Positions 24,808 through 33,542 are shown, numbered from the stretch's first letter. The stretch: DNA of 64,000 nucleotides from CAIUGU01 sp040080215 (GCA_040080215.1 JBEBIT010000014.1:1-64000); one strand, 5' to 3'. Notes: a model not told the origin generated them from the letters alone. Translations and numbers: made by a program.

Positions 24808-25716
24808 TCATGCGTGCTGCGCGGCCTGCTCGATCTCGAGCACGAGGGGATGGATGCGCTGCCGCCGCGGCCTGATGATGAAGAGCGACTGCGTGGCTTC
24901 GCTCGCGCGCCCGAGCAGGACGAGCCCGTACTGCTTGAGCAGGTCGGCCTCGATGCTGGTGGGCGCCGCAATGACGCCGAACCCCCGCTGCGCGAAGCAC
25001 TTGAGCAGCGCGCTGTCGTCGAACCGGCCGACCACGGTGACATGAAGCTGATGCTGCGCAAGCCACGTGTCGACGACCTGGCTGCCGTAAGTCGAACGGG
25101 TTGCACCGGCTAGGAACGGCGCCCCTTCCAGGCAGTCGGGGAAGTTCCGGCCGAGCTTGCGTGCGAGCCCGGCCGTGCAGAGGAAGCTAGTGCCCGACTT
25201 CATCAGCAGGCGTCCCTGCAACGAGCGCGCGAGGTCCGGAGGCACGGGCAGTTCGGATAACACCGCGTCCAGTTCGTGGGCCACCAGGCGCCCGAGCATC
25301 TCGCTCAGCGCCCCTTCGTGGCAGACGAGCTCGACCCGTTCGCGATGGCGCGTCACCACGGGCTCGACGACGGCCGCCGTCTGCACCTTGGGGATGCCGT
25401 CCGGCACGCCGATGCGCAGCTGCGAGCGCCGTGCCTGCGCCTTCCCCGCCAGCACCGTTGCCAGCTCGTCGGCGAGCGAGAAGAGCGTCATCGCATAGTC
25501 CCTGGCCACTTCGCCGTCGCCGTTCAGCACGAGGCGCCGGCCGACCTTCTCGAACAGCGGATGGCCGATCGAGTCCTGCAGCTCGCGCAGCTGCGCGCTG
25601 ACGGTCTGCGGGGCGACGTGCAGGCTCCGGGCTGCCGCCACGACGGAACCCTTGCGCGCCACCTCGGTGAAATACCGCAGATGCTTGAGATTCAGGCGCA
25701 GTACGCGGTCATTCAT
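24808..25716 (-). CDS. LysR-family transcriptional regulator (NhaR-like)
   Basis: 302 residues. The N-terminal winged helix-turn-helix (LNLKHLRYFTEVARKGSV to about 65) and the effector domain are intact. LHVAPQTVSAQLRELQ and GRRLVLNGDG are close to the NhaR branch, which in enterobacteria responds to sodium and alkaline pH. No nhaA gene lies beside it. It is divergent from the HPF-like gene with 95 bp between starts, so it may control that gene or itself. The effector is unknown. Confidence 0.82.
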   Translation of the reverse strand: MNDRVLRLNLKHLRYFTEVARKGSVVAAARSLHVAPQTVSAQLRELQDSIGHPLFEKVGRRLVLNGDGEVARDYAMTLFSLADELATVLAGKAQARRSQLRIGVPDGIPKVQTAAVVEPVVTRHRERVELVCHEGALSEMLGRLVAHELDAVLSELPVPPDLARSLQGRLLMKSGTSFLCTAGLARKLGRNFPDCLEGAPFLAGATRSTYGSQVVDTWLAQHQLHVTVVGRFDDSALLKCFAQRGFGVIAAPTSIEADLLKQYGLVLLGRASEATQSLFIIRPRRQRIHPLVLEIEQAAQHA

Positions 25717-25811
25717 CAGTTTTTTCCTGCTGGTTGGTACCTAATATTCTGCTTTTTTGGATCTTTCATGCAAGCCAGAATGGCCCCGTCAACACACAGG
25801 AGACCTTTCGC
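25717..25811. promoter_or_regulatory. Divergent promoter region, LysR / HPF-like gene
   Basis: 95 bp between two divergent starts. It has an AT-rich patch unusual for this GC-rich window (TACCTAATATTCTGCTTTTT, 25738-25757), which contains a TAATAT hexamer suited to a -10 box. LysR regulators usually bind such divergent spacers. No -35 box or operator is assigned. Confidence 0.4.
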
Positions 25812-26174
25812 ATGAAAACGGATATCCAGAGCCGGGGCTTCATCCTCAGTGCCGCACTGAAGGCGTCGGTCGAGGCGCACGCCGCGCACTATCGCGGCCA
25901 CTTCCCGAAGCTGACCCCCGGGATCACCGTTCGCCTGTTCGACATCAACGGCACCCGGGGCGGCCCGGACAAGGGCTGCCTCGTCCACGTGACCCTCGGC
26001 CGGGATGGCACGGAACTCGTGGCGAGCAGCGTGGACAGCGACCTGTATCTCGCGATCGCCAACGCGTTCGCCAAGGCGGCGCGCAGCACGTCGGCCGTCA
26101 CGCGTCGCCGCCGCGAGTACCGCATGGACCCGCGACTGTTCATGGCGACCGAACCGGCCGCTGCACGGTATTGA
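25812..26174 (+). CDS. HPF/RaiA-type ribosome hibernation factor
   Basis: 120 residues. The body (IQSRGFILSAALKASVEAH, then VRLFDINGTRGGPDKGCLVHV and SDLYLAIANAFAKAARS) has the beta-alpha-beta-beta-beta-alpha arrangement of HPF/RaiA proteins that bind the ribosome in the A- and P-sites. A basic patch (RRRREYR) follows the second helix. It is a short form without the long C-terminal dimerisation domain. The neighbours TerC/Alx and HtpX suggest a stress context. Confidence 0.72.
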   Translation: MKTDIQSRGFILSAALKASVEAHAAHYRGHFPKLTPGITVRLFDINGTRGGPDKGCLVHVTLGRDGTELVASSVDSDLYLAIANAFAKAARSTSAVTRRRREYRMDPRLFMATEPAAARY

Positions 26175-26195
26175 GCATTGCCCGCCCATCGAAGT

Positions 26196-26248
26196 GCCTG
26201 CGCTCCGGGCCCCTCTGACAGCGAGAGCTGCCATGTCGGGGCGCAGGC
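26196..26248 (+). promoter_or_regulatory. Candidate structured leader upstream of terC/alx
   Basis: In the 119 bp before the TerC gene, GCCTGCGC (26196-26203) pairs with GCGCAGGC (26241-26248). Within it a small CAGC/GCTG hairpin (26219-26230) carries a GAGA (GNRA) tetraloop. Genes of this family often have a manganese or pH-responsive leader, but the conserved bases of the yybP-ykoY class are not evident here. Low-confidence structure. Confidence 0.35.
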
Positions 26249-26293
26249 CGGAAGGGGAATCCGGGATCCGGGACTGAAGAGGGGACGAAACGA

Positions 26294-27337
26294 ATGGAAC
26301 TGCTGACAACACTGGTAACCGCCGACTTCCTGGGCAAACCAGCCTGGCTGTGGCTGTCGTTCATCGGCATCGTCATTGCGCTGCTTGCGATCGACCTCGG
26401 TCTGCTGCATCGGGATGACCATGCGATCAAGGTCCGCGAAAGCCTGCTGCAGTCGGGCGCCTACATCGGCATGGGCCTGCTGTTCGGCGCATGGGTCTGG
26501 TGGTACCTCGGACCCACGAGCGGCATGCAGTACCTCACCGGCTTCCTCGTCGAGAAGACGCTGGCGATGGACAACGTGTTCGTCATCGCCATGATCTTCA
26601 GCTTCTTCGCGATCCCGCCGCAGTACCAGTACCGCGTGCTGTTCTGGGGCATCCTCGGCGTGATCGTCCTGCGCGCCATCATGATCGGCCTCGGCGCCGC
26701 GCTGATTGCCGAGTTCTCCTGGGTGCTCTACGTCTTCGGCGCGTTCCTGCTGGCCACCGGCATCAAGATGCTGCTCTTCATCGACAAGGAGTTCGACATC
26801 GCCGGCAACCCGGTGCTCAAGTGGCTGCAGAAGCGCGTGCGCGTGACGCCCGACATCCACGGCAACCGGTTCTGGGTCAAGCTCCCGGCGGATGCCTACG
26901 GTGCGAAGCCGGCCGCAGCCGGCCAGGCTTCCCGCATCGTCTGGTGGGCGACGCCGCTCTTCTTCGCGCTCGTGATCATCGAAGTGGTCGACCTCATCTT
27001 CGCAGTGGACTCGGTGCCCGCCATCTTCGCGATCACGCAGGACCCGTTCATCGTGTACACGTCGAACATCTTCGCGATCCTGGGCCTGAGGGCGCTGTAC
27101 TTCGCGCTGGCCGCGATGATCGAGCGCTTCCGCTACCTCAAGTACTCGCTGGCCGCAGTGCTGATCTTCATCGGCGGCGAGATCCTGCTGGTGAATGTGC
27201 TCGGGAAGACACCCGCCTGGATATCGCTCTCGGTGACCGTCGGCCTGCTGGCTGCGGGCGTGCTGTACTCGCTCTACCGCACCCGCAGCGGCGCTTCCAC
27301 GACAACCCTGCCCGTCAGCCCGGAGAAATCCTCATGA
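26294..27337 (+). CDS. TerC-family membrane protein (Alx-like)
   Basis: 347 residues with about nine membrane helices. LVEKTLAMDNVFVIAMIF and VVDLIFAVDSVPAIFAITQ contain the conserved Asp residues that line the metal site of TerC proteins. Alx is a manganese exporter of E. coli that responds to alkaline pH; the length and sequence fit Alx better than tellurite TerC. The stop overlaps the start of htpX by ATGA, so the two are translationally coupled. Confidence 0.85.
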   Translation: MELLTTLVTADFLGKPAWLWLSFIGIVIALLAIDLGLLHRDDHAIKVRESLLQSGAYIGMGLLFGAWVWWYLGPTSGMQYLTGFLVEKTLAMDNVFVIAMIFSFFAIPPQYQYRVLFWGILGVIVLRAIMIGLGAALIAEFSWVLYVFGAFLLATGIKMLLFIDKEFDIAGNPVLKWLQKRVRVTPDIHGNRFWVKLPADAYGAKPAAAGQASRIVWWATPLFFALVIIEVVDLIFAVDSVPAIFAITQDPFIVYTSNIFAILGLRALYFALAAMIERFRYLKYSLAAVLIFIGGEILLVNVLGKTPAWISLSVTVGLLAAGVLYSLYRTRSGASTTTLPVSPEKSS

Positions 27338-28239
27338 AACGCGTTGCACTGTTCCTTGGTACGAACCTTGCGATCCTTGTCGTCCTGTCGCTCGCGGTCA
27401 ACCTGCTCGGACTCGACGGCTGGCTGACTGCACAGGGCGGCAGCCTTGCCGGACTGCTGGCTTTCGCAGCGGTATTCGGCTTCGGCGGCGCGTTCCTGTC
27501 TCTCGCGATGTCGCGCTGGATGGCAAAGCGCAGCATGGGCGTGCGCGTCATCGACCAGCCTGCCACGGACGTCGAGCACTGGCTGGTCGCCACGGTGCGC
27601 CGGCAGGCAGAGGCCGCTGGCATCGGCATGCCGGAAGTCGGCATCTTCGACTCGCCCGTCGCCAATGCCTTCGCGACCGGCGCGCGCCGCGACAGTTCGC
27701 TTGTGGCCGTCAGCACCGGTCTCCTCCAGTCCATGCGGAGGGAGGAAGCGGAAGCCGTGCTCGCACACGAAGTCAGCCACATCGCGAACGGTGACATGGT
27801 CACGCTGACGCTCATCCAGGGCGTGCTCAACACGTTCGTCATCTTCTTCGCGCGCATCATCGGCGGCTTCATCGACCGGGTCATCTTCCGCAACGAGGAG
27901 GGCCGCGGGGTGGGCTACTTCGTCTCCGTGCTGGTCACCGAGCTCGTCCTCGGCCTGCTCGCGAGCCTGATCGTGATGTGGTACTCGCGGCAGCGCGAGT
28001 TCCGCGCCGACGCCGGCGGTGCGCAGCTTGCGGGGACCCACAACATGATCGCTGCGCTCAAGCGACTGAAGGCGGGGAACGCCGAGCCGCTGCCGGAGGA
28101 AAGACTGGCCGCCTTCGGCATCCAGGGTGGCGTGGGAGCCGGGCTCAAGCGGCTCTTCATGACGCACCCGCCGCTCGATGAACGCATTGCCGCGCTGGAA
28201 GCCCGCTACTCGGGTTCACCGTCGCCGGCGATTCGTTAG
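27334..28239 (+). CDS. htpX: Protease HtpX
   Basis: 301 residues. Two N-terminal membrane helices precede the M48B domain, with HEVSH at residues 145-149 in VLAHEVSHIANGDM and a third ligand in RQREFRADAGG. Two more hydrophobic segments lie between them. HtpX degrades misfolded inner-membrane proteins under heat or membrane stress. It overlaps the TerC gene by four bases (ATGA), an uncommon pairing that suggests a shared stress response. Confidence 0.93.
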   Translation: MKRVALFLGTNLAILVVLSLAVNLLGLDGWLTAQGGSLAGLLAFAAVFGFGGAFLSLAMSRWMAKRSMGVRVIDQPATDVEHWLVATVRRQAEAAGIGMPEVGIFDSPVANAFATGARRDSSLVAVSTGLLQSMRREEAEAVLAHEVSHIANGDMVTLTLIQGVLNTFVIFFARIIGGFIDRVIFRNEEGRGVGYFVSVLVTELVLGLLASLIVMWYSRQREFRADAGGAQLAGTHNMIAALKRLKAGNAEPLPEERLAAFGIQGGVGAGLKRLFMTHPPLDERIAALEARYSGSPSPAIR

Positions 28240-28257
28240 GCCGACCGGACAGGTCAC

Positions 28258-28309
28258 GGACCGGTGGACAGCCCGCTTCTGTGCACGAGCCTGCTGCATC
28301 CACCGGTCC
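28258..28309. repeat. 11-bp perfect inverted repeat downstream of htpX
   Basis: GGACCGGTGGA (28258-28268) and TCCACCGGTCC (28299-28309) are exact reverse complements around a 30-nt loop. No T-tract follows, so it is not a classical terminator. It lies 19 bp after the htpX stop. Confidence 0.6.
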
Positions 28310-28401
28310 TGCCGGCTGAACCTGATCGCCGGCTTGCCGATCTACCTTGCTGCCATGCGCAGCCTGTGGCGCGGCGGCTGGCTGCGATCAGGAGTCCCCC
28401 C

Positions 28402-29424
28402 TCACGCTGACATCACCCAGACGACCCAGTCGAGCACGAGTGTCTCGACTCCACCCGCCTCCGTATCGCTTCCGCGGCTCCCGAACGTACGAACGGCAAG
28501 CTTGAGCAGTGTTCCCGCACGGGCCGGACTCCTGGCGACAAGGGTTACCTCCGTGCGCAGTCGATCTCCTTCGAGTACCGGCGCCAGGTGATCGCAACTT
28601 TCCCATGCAAGCATCGTCAGCAGGTTCGGCAACGCCCTGGTCACCTGTGCAAAGGCAACCGCGAGGACGTGGCCGCCATAGACCAGACGCTGGCCGAGAT
28701 AGGAACTGCGGGCGTCGGTGTGGGCCATCGCAAGATTGAGCGTGGCGCGGGCGAACTCGGGTGCCGCCGTGACGGTGTCCCAGGAGTCGATCCGGAACGA
28801 CTGACCCGCTTCAAGGTCCACGGCCTTGACCCCAGGCCACGCCGCCGCGTTGCCGTCGATCGACCATTCGGGGACCGCAGCGCCCAAGGTATCGCCCTGC
28901 GGCGGAGTGCCCACCGTATCGAGATCGTCGCCGTGTCCAGTGTCGGCAGTGGAATCGCGACACGGCAGCATCGGGCAGCGCCAGAACTTCAGCACCCTGT
29001 CGCCATGCTGGTTGCGGGTTTCCACTTCGAGCACCGCCATTCCGGTGGCAGCCCGGTCCGTCCGGCGCTGATTCTGGCGCAGGGCCACGATCTTCGTCCG
29101 CGTATGGAGCGTGTCGCCGAGATACACCTGCTGATGCAGGCTCAGGCCGCGATAGAAGAGGTTGCCCTTCACGCGTTGCGATGCCCACGTGGACTGCCCG
29201 ATGGCAAAGTTGATGGGCAGCAGTGGATGCAACAGGGGTTCGTCCCTGCCCGTTACCCGGCGGCTGGTGGCGTGATCGAGCGGCAACCGCAGGCGGTCGC
29301 CACAGAGCGCCTGATACAGCACTGCGTGACCGGCAGTGAGCGTCACTGCCGGTGCGTCGTACTCCTGGCCGCGCGATAGATCCTCGAACCAGGGTCCCGA
29401 GACGTCGATGGGTGTCTGCGCCAT
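28402..29424 (-). CDS. MaoC-type mesaconyl-CoA hydratase (Mch-like, two hotdog domains)
   Basis: 340 residues in two hotdog halves. GPWFEDLSRGQEY, VYLGDTLHTRTKIVALRQNQ and the hydratase region AHTDARS with QRLVYGGHVL closely follow the pattern and length (about 343) of mesaconyl-C1-CoA hydratase from the ethylmalonyl-CoA pathway. Mesaconyl-C4-CoA hydratase (Meh) and itaconyl-CoA hydratase (Ich) are related and shorter. The CoA-transferase gene ends 4 bp upstream on the same strand. Which mesaconyl-CoA isomer it hydrates decides whether the product is beta-methylmalyl-CoA or citramalyl-CoA; the sequence does not settle it. Confidence 0.72.
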   Translation of the reverse strand: MAQTPIDVSGPWFEDLSRGQEYDAPAVTLTAGHAVLYQALCGDRLRLPLDHATSRRVTGRDEPLLHPLLPINFAIGQSTWASQRVKGNLFYRGLSLHQQVYLGDTLHTRTKIVALRQNQRRTDRAATGMAVLEVETRNQHGDRVLKFWRCPMLPCRDSTADTGHGDDLDTVGTPPQGDTLGAAVPEWSIDGNAAAWPGVKAVDLEAGQSFRIDSWDTVTAAPEFARATLNLAMAHTDARSSYLGQRLVYGGHVLAVAFAQVTRALPNLLTMLAWESCDHLAPVLEGDRLRTEVTLVARSPARAGTLLKLAVRTFGSRGSDTEAGGVETLVLDWVVWVMSA

Positions 29425-29428
29425 GTTG

Positions 29429-30646
29429 CTACTCCACCCCTGCCACGATGCCCTGGTCGTGCAAGCGGCCGATCTCACCGTCACCGAGCCCCAGCGTCGT
29501 GGCAAGGATCTCGTCGGTATGTTCACCGAGTCGTGGAGCTGGCCTGGGATCCTCGTGCATCGCGTTCGAGAAATAGAGCGGCGAACCGGGCATGCGATAG
29601 GCGCCGATGCCGGGCTGGGTGACCCGCTTGAACAGGGGGTTGTCGACGGACGCTTCAGGGTCATCGCGCAACAGTTCCATCACGGTCTGGTAGGGGCCGA
29701 AGCAAACGTCGTGCGCGCTGAACACCCTGCATACTTCGGCGAAGTCGCGCGTTGCAATCCACTGCGCGAGAACCGCGTTGAGCGGTTCGCGGGCGCGGAA
29801 ACGGTTGCCCTCCTCCTCGAGATCGAGGCCGAGCGACTGTCCGACGGCGTCGAACGCCGGAGCGAGTCCGGTGGCCAGACGCAGGCCCTTCCACTGGCGG
29901 CGGGTCAGCCCGACGACCATCACGCGCCGGCCGTCGCGAGTCGCGAAATCGCGGCCAAAGGCACCGTATACGTCATTGCCGTAGCGAGGCCGGTCGTGTC
30001 CATGCAACTCGGCATCGGCGATGAACCCGAGCGTCCCCAGTGTCGCCAGTGCGACATCGAGCAGGCTGAGCTGCACGAACTCGCCCTGGTGCGTGATCCG
30101 CCGCTGCCGCTCGGCGGCGAGCAAGCCCACCGCAGCCATCTGTCCGGTCACGAGATCCCACGCCGGCAGCACGTGATTGATCGGTGCGTCTTCGCCCGGC
30201 GTACCCGTGAGCGAGGGGAACCCGACGCGCGGATTCACGGTGTAGTCGACCTGCGAGCCGCCATGGCGGTCGCCGGTGATGGCGAGATAGATGAGGTCCG
30301 GCCGCCTGAGCTTCAGCGTCTTGTAACCAAGCCAGCCGCGTGCGGGAAAGTTCGTCAGGAACAATCCGGCATTCTCGCCGGGCGCAGTAATCAGGGCCGA
30401 GGCAAGTTCCTGGCCCTCCGGTCGCGTGATGTCCACCGCGAAGGACTTCTTGCCCTTGTTGAGGCCCGCCCAGTAGAGACTCGCGCCGCTGCCCGCCACG
30501 GGCCAACGCTTCGCATCGAGCCCGCCGCCCGGCGGGTCGAACCGGATCACGTCGGCACCGAGTTGCGCCAGCGTCATGCCACCCGACGGAGCCGCGACGA
30601 ATGCGCAGCCTTCAACGACCCTCATCCCGGCCAGAATTCCTCTCAC
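29429..30646 (-). CDS. mct: Mesaconyl-CoA C1-C4 CoA transferase (CaiB/BaiF family)
   Basis: 405 residues from a GTG at 30646 with GGGGGA just before it. The whole sequence follows the Chloroflexus Mct pattern as I remember it: GMRVVEG, YWAGLNKGKKSFAVDI, LFLTNFPARGWLGY, SQVDYTVNPRVGFP, NHVLPAWDLVTGQM, GAFGRDFATRDGRRVMVVGL and QPGIGAYRMPGSPLYF. The catalytic Asp should be D164 in PAWDLVTG. Mct moves CoA within mesaconyl-CoA from C1 to C4. Its co-operonic hydratase and neighbouring lyase fit this assignment; a general CaiB/BaiF transferase for itaconate or methylsuccinate is the alternative. Confidence 0.78.
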   Translation of the reverse strand: MRGILAGMRVVEGCAFVAAPSGGMTLAQLGADVIRFDPPGGGLDAKRWPVAGSGASLYWAGLNKGKKSFAVDITRPEGQELASALITAPGENAGLFLTNFPARGWLGYKTLKLRRPDLIYLAITGDRHGGSQVDYTVNPRVGFPSLTGTPGEDAPINHVLPAWDLVTGQMAAVGLLAAERQRRITHQGEFVQLSLLDVALATLGTLGFIADAELHGHDRPRYGNDVYGAFGRDFATRDGRRVMVVGLTRRQWKGLRLATGLAPAFDAVGQSLGLDLEEEGNRFRAREPLNAVLAQWIATRDFAEVCRVFSAHDVCFGPYQTVMELLRDDPEASVDNPLFKRVTQPGIGAYRMPGSPLYFSNAMHEDPRPAPRLGEHTDEILATTLGLGDGEIGRLHDQGIVAGVE

Positions 30647-30729
30647 GCTTCCCCCGCTCGGCTGCAGACCGCGGCACCACGCACCGACGCGACTCGCGCT
30701 TGCCAGTACACGTCGATCATACTAAACAG

Positions 30730-31548
30730 ATGGCAATGACCACCCCACAGTCTTTCCTGTTCGTCCCCGGCAATCGCGCGGAACGATTGCCGAAGGCAGC
30801 CATCAGCGGCGCCGATTGCGTCATCGCGGATCTCGAGGACGGGGTGCAACCGGCAGATCGCCCGGCCGCGCGCCTCGCGGTCGCGCAATGGCTGCACGGC
30901 GGCGGGCGGGCGCTCGTGCGGATCAATGCCCATGGCACTCCCGAGTTTGCAGATGACATTGCGATGGTCATGGCTTCCCCCGCCGTGGGCGTCATGCTGC
31001 CGAAGGCCGATGCGGCGAGCCTCGCGGTTGTACGTACGGCGTTGGGTGGCGACCGACCCCTGGTCGCGCTGGTTGAAAGCGTTGCGGGCGTCATCGCACT
31101 GCGCGACATCGCCGCGACCCCCGGGCTGTCGCGCATCGCCTTCGGATCGATCGACTTCTGCCTGGACGCCGGCATTCCCGGCTCGGAGCACGAGCTGGAT
31201 TTCGTGCGCAGCCGCCTGGTCCTCGAATCGCGGTTTGCGGGACTGCCGCCCCCCATCGACGGGGTAACGCCGGTGGTCGATCAGCCGGAGGTCGTCATGC
31301 GCGATGCGGAGAGGGCGCGTCGCTTCGGGTTCGGCGGCAAGCTCTGCATCCATCCCTCGCAGGTTGCACTGGTGCATGCTGCCTTCGCGCCGACGGCGAC
31401 AGAGGTGAGCTGGGCCGAAAAGGTCGTCGCTGCAGCCGGCGAGCGCCCTGCCGGCGCCTTCCTGCTGGAAGGACAGATGATCGATCGTCCCGTCATCGCA
31501 CGGGCACTCGCGGTCCTCGAAATGCGGGATGCGCGTCGCCCCGCTTAA
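30730..31548 (+). CDS. CitE-type acyl-CoA lyase, probable citramalyl-CoA lyase
   Basis: 272 residues, TIM-barrel HpcH/CitE family. SFLFVPGNRAERLPKA, CVIADLEDGV, VALVESVAGV, IAFGSIDFCLDAGI and GKLCIHPSQV hold the CoA-binding Arg and the metal-binding Glu/Asp residues. The short length fits citramalyl-CoA lyase (Ccl, about 275) better than malyl-CoA lyase (Mcl, over 315). It would split (S)-citramalyl-CoA into pyruvate and acetyl-CoA. It is divergent from the CoA-transferase gene (83 bp between starts) and overlaps the stop of the dehydrogenase gene by four bases. Confidence 0.75.
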   Translation: MAMTTPQSFLFVPGNRAERLPKAAISGADCVIADLEDGVQPADRPAARLAVAQWLHGGGRALVRINAHGTPEFADDIAMVMASPAVGVMLPKADAASLAVVRTALGGDRPLVALVESVAGVIALRDIAATPGLSRIAFGSIDFCLDAGIPGSEHELDFVRSRLVLESRFAGLPPPIDGVTPVVDQPEVVMRDAERARRFGFGGKLCIHPSQVALVHAAFAPTATEVSWAEKVVAAAGERPAGAFLLEGQMIDRPVIARALAVLEMRDARRPA

Positions 31549-33233
31549 GCAGACTGCAGCGCCCGTTGCATCAGTTCGCGTGCAACCACCTTGATCGCGA
31601 GCGTTTCTTCGGCGCCCTCGAAGATCGACAGCACGCGCGCATCGACGAAGTAGCGGCTCACCGCCGATTCCTCCGCGTAGCCCATCCCGCCGTGCATCTG
31701 CATGGCATCGCGAGTCAGCCACTCGGCCGTCCGGCATGCGAGCAGCTTCACGAGGCTTGCTTCCATCTGTCCGTGCCCGTCGTCGAGCTCACCGGCAACG
31801 CGATACGTCAGCTGCCGGCAAGCCGCCAGCCAAGCCGCCATCCGTGCGATCCTCGCCTGGGTCAACGGCAATGCGGCGAGCGGCGCGCCAAATACCCTCC
31901 GGTCCCTTGCATACTGGGCGGCGCTCGACAGCGCTGCCTGCATGACACCACACGCCCTGGCTGCAGTCTGGATTCGACCACCAGTGAGCCCCGCCATCAC
32001 GGCATAGAACCCCTGACCCTGCCCCTCTTTGCCACCGAGCAGGTTTGCGTCCGGCACGAAGAACCCGCGGAATGAAATGTCGAACGAATGCATGCCGCGG
32101 TAGCCAATGGTGGGGATGGCCTTGCCGCTCATCATGCCGCCCCCCGCTTGCCGGACCTCGAACTCATGGCCTTCGTTCGAGGGCTTCTCGACAAGGAACA
32201 CGCTGAGTCCGCGATACCCGAGCGACTTGTCCGCTTCCGTCCGCGCAACGAGGAACAGGACGCCTGCCTTCCCGGCAAACGTACACCACGTCTTCGCGCC
32301 GTCGATCAGCCAGCCACCGGTGGTGCGCGTCGCCCGGCATTGCAGCGCCGCGACATCGGAACCGTAGTCCGGCTCCGTGATGGCAATGGCGCAGAGCGGA
32401 TCGCCCGCCGCGATCTTCGGCAACCACTCGGCCTGCTGCGCGGGGGTCCCGGCCTTGAGCAAGGCACGGGTCATGATCTCGGGCCGCGTAATGAGGCTGC
32501 CAGCCGCACCGAGCGAAGCCCGCGAGAGGGTCTCGGTAATGACGACCATCATCAGGTTGTCATCGCGATCGTCCGGCGCGGATCCGCCGAAGCACTGCGG
32601 TACCGAGAGACCGAAACATCCCATCTCGCGCAAGGGCTGCAACAGGGATTCCGGAATGTCCGTGTCCGCTCGATGGATATGCTCGGCGACGGGCGCCACC
32701 TGCTCTCTTGCAAAGCGGGCAAACGCCTCCTGCGCAAGCCGGCGATCCTCATCGAGGGGCGCAAGCGCCACTTCATCGGAACCCGCCAGAATGCTGCTGC
32801 CAACGGCTGCACGGAACCCGGGCGTGCTGCCGGCCTCGATACAGTGCCGAATTGCCCGGTCTGAAAGCGCTGCGTTTGCGACGTCTATTTCCAATCCGAA
32901 CTCTGTCCGCAAAGGCCAGAGGCGTGACTGGATGGTCTGGATGGCATCGGCCGCCGCAATGGCAACGAGCGCCTGGCTTACGGTGTCATCGGGCGAACGG
33001 CGAGCGTAGTCCGCAAGCGTTTCGGCCGCGAGCAGCTCTGAGCTTGCGATCGCGAGCTCGTAGGCAGCGACCTGCCGCTCATCGAGCAGGTCGGCATCGA
33101 TGCGACCGTCCCGCTCGCAACGCTGCGCAAGCCAGGTCGTTGCCCGGTCGACAAGGGAGCGGCTGGCCGCCAATGCCTCATCGATCGTATTCAACGGGTC
33201 ATCCTCGGTAATGACTACTTCGTTTGCTGCCAT
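31545..33233 (-). CDS. mcd: Acyl-CoA dehydrogenase with N-terminal extension, methylsuccinyl-CoA dehydrogenase-like
   Basis: 562 residues; ordinary acyl-CoA dehydrogenases have about 380. Residues 1-150 are an extra helical domain (DEALAASRSLVDRATTWLAQ, YELAIASSELLAAETL), followed by a full dehydrogenase domain with CAIAITEPDYGSD, GAKTWCTFA, MQMHGGMGYAEE and the catalytic-Glu segment IFEGAEETLA. Length and extension match Mcd, which oxidises (2S)-methylsuccinyl-CoA to mesaconyl-C1-CoA in the ethylmalonyl-CoA pathway. It sits convergent to the lyase gene and next to an Mct-type transferase. The assignment rests on the extension plus context. Confidence 0.68.
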   Translation of the reverse strand: MAANEVVITEDDPLNTIDEALAASRSLVDRATTWLAQRCERDGRIDADLLDERQVAAYELAIASSELLAAETLADYARRSPDDTVSQALVAIAAADAIQTIQSRLWPLRTEFGLEIDVANAALSDRAIRHCIEAGSTPGFRAAVGSSILAGSDEVALAPLDEDRRLAQEAFARFAREQVAPVAEHIHRADTDIPESLLQPLREMGCFGLSVPQCFGGSAPDDRDDNLMMVVITETLSRASLGAAGSLITRPEIMTRALLKAGTPAQQAEWLPKIAAGDPLCAIAITEPDYGSDVAALQCRATRTTGGWLIDGAKTWCTFAGKAGVLFLVARTEADKSLGYRGLSVFLVEKPSNEGHEFEVRQAGGGMMSGKAIPTIGYRGMHSFDISFRGFFVPDANLLGGKEGQGQGFYAVMAGLTGGRIQTAARACGVMQAALSSAAQYARDRRVFGAPLAALPLTQARIARMAAWLAACRQLTYRVAGELDDGHGQMEASLVKLLACRTAEWLTRDAMQMHGGMGYAEESAVSRYFVDARVLSIFEGAEETLAIKVVARELMQRALQSA

Positions 33234-33542
33234 GCAGAGTTGCCTTGCGTCGCCGCGTCGGTTGCCAGCTGGATGAGGGCTCAAAGCGTAGCACTCGGCC
33301 CTTGCGTCCGGCAGGTCGCCATGATCCGCACTGCAGCAGACTCCAGCTTCCGGCGCCTGACGCAGAACTTGAGTGTGCAGGCCACGAGGCGGAATGCGAC
33401 GCCGCACCGTTTGACTGCCGGCTCGCGCCAAGCATCGGTCTATGGATTCCTTCATAATGCTGCGGGTTTACCGCGCCGGCATGGAATGCCAACCAGCCGA
33501 GCCGTGGCGCACCAATCCTCAAGCATCGTGATCACCTGAAAG
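33234..33542. other. Divergent intergenic spacer, no gene seen
   Basis: 309 bp between the mcd-like gene (minus) and the GT-C-like membrane protein (plus). No ORF has family similarity. It should hold both promoters, but I cannot point to convincing -10/-35 boxes. I see no repeat. Confidence 0.5.

Noticed and set aside
26175..26293. yybP-ykoY manganese riboswitch
   Set aside because: A stem is present, but the class-specific conserved loops are not visible by eye; kept only as an unspecified structured leader.
29336..30739. 467-codon open frame antisense to the Mct-type gene
   Set aside because: No recognisable domain, while the opposite strand matches Mct over its whole length.
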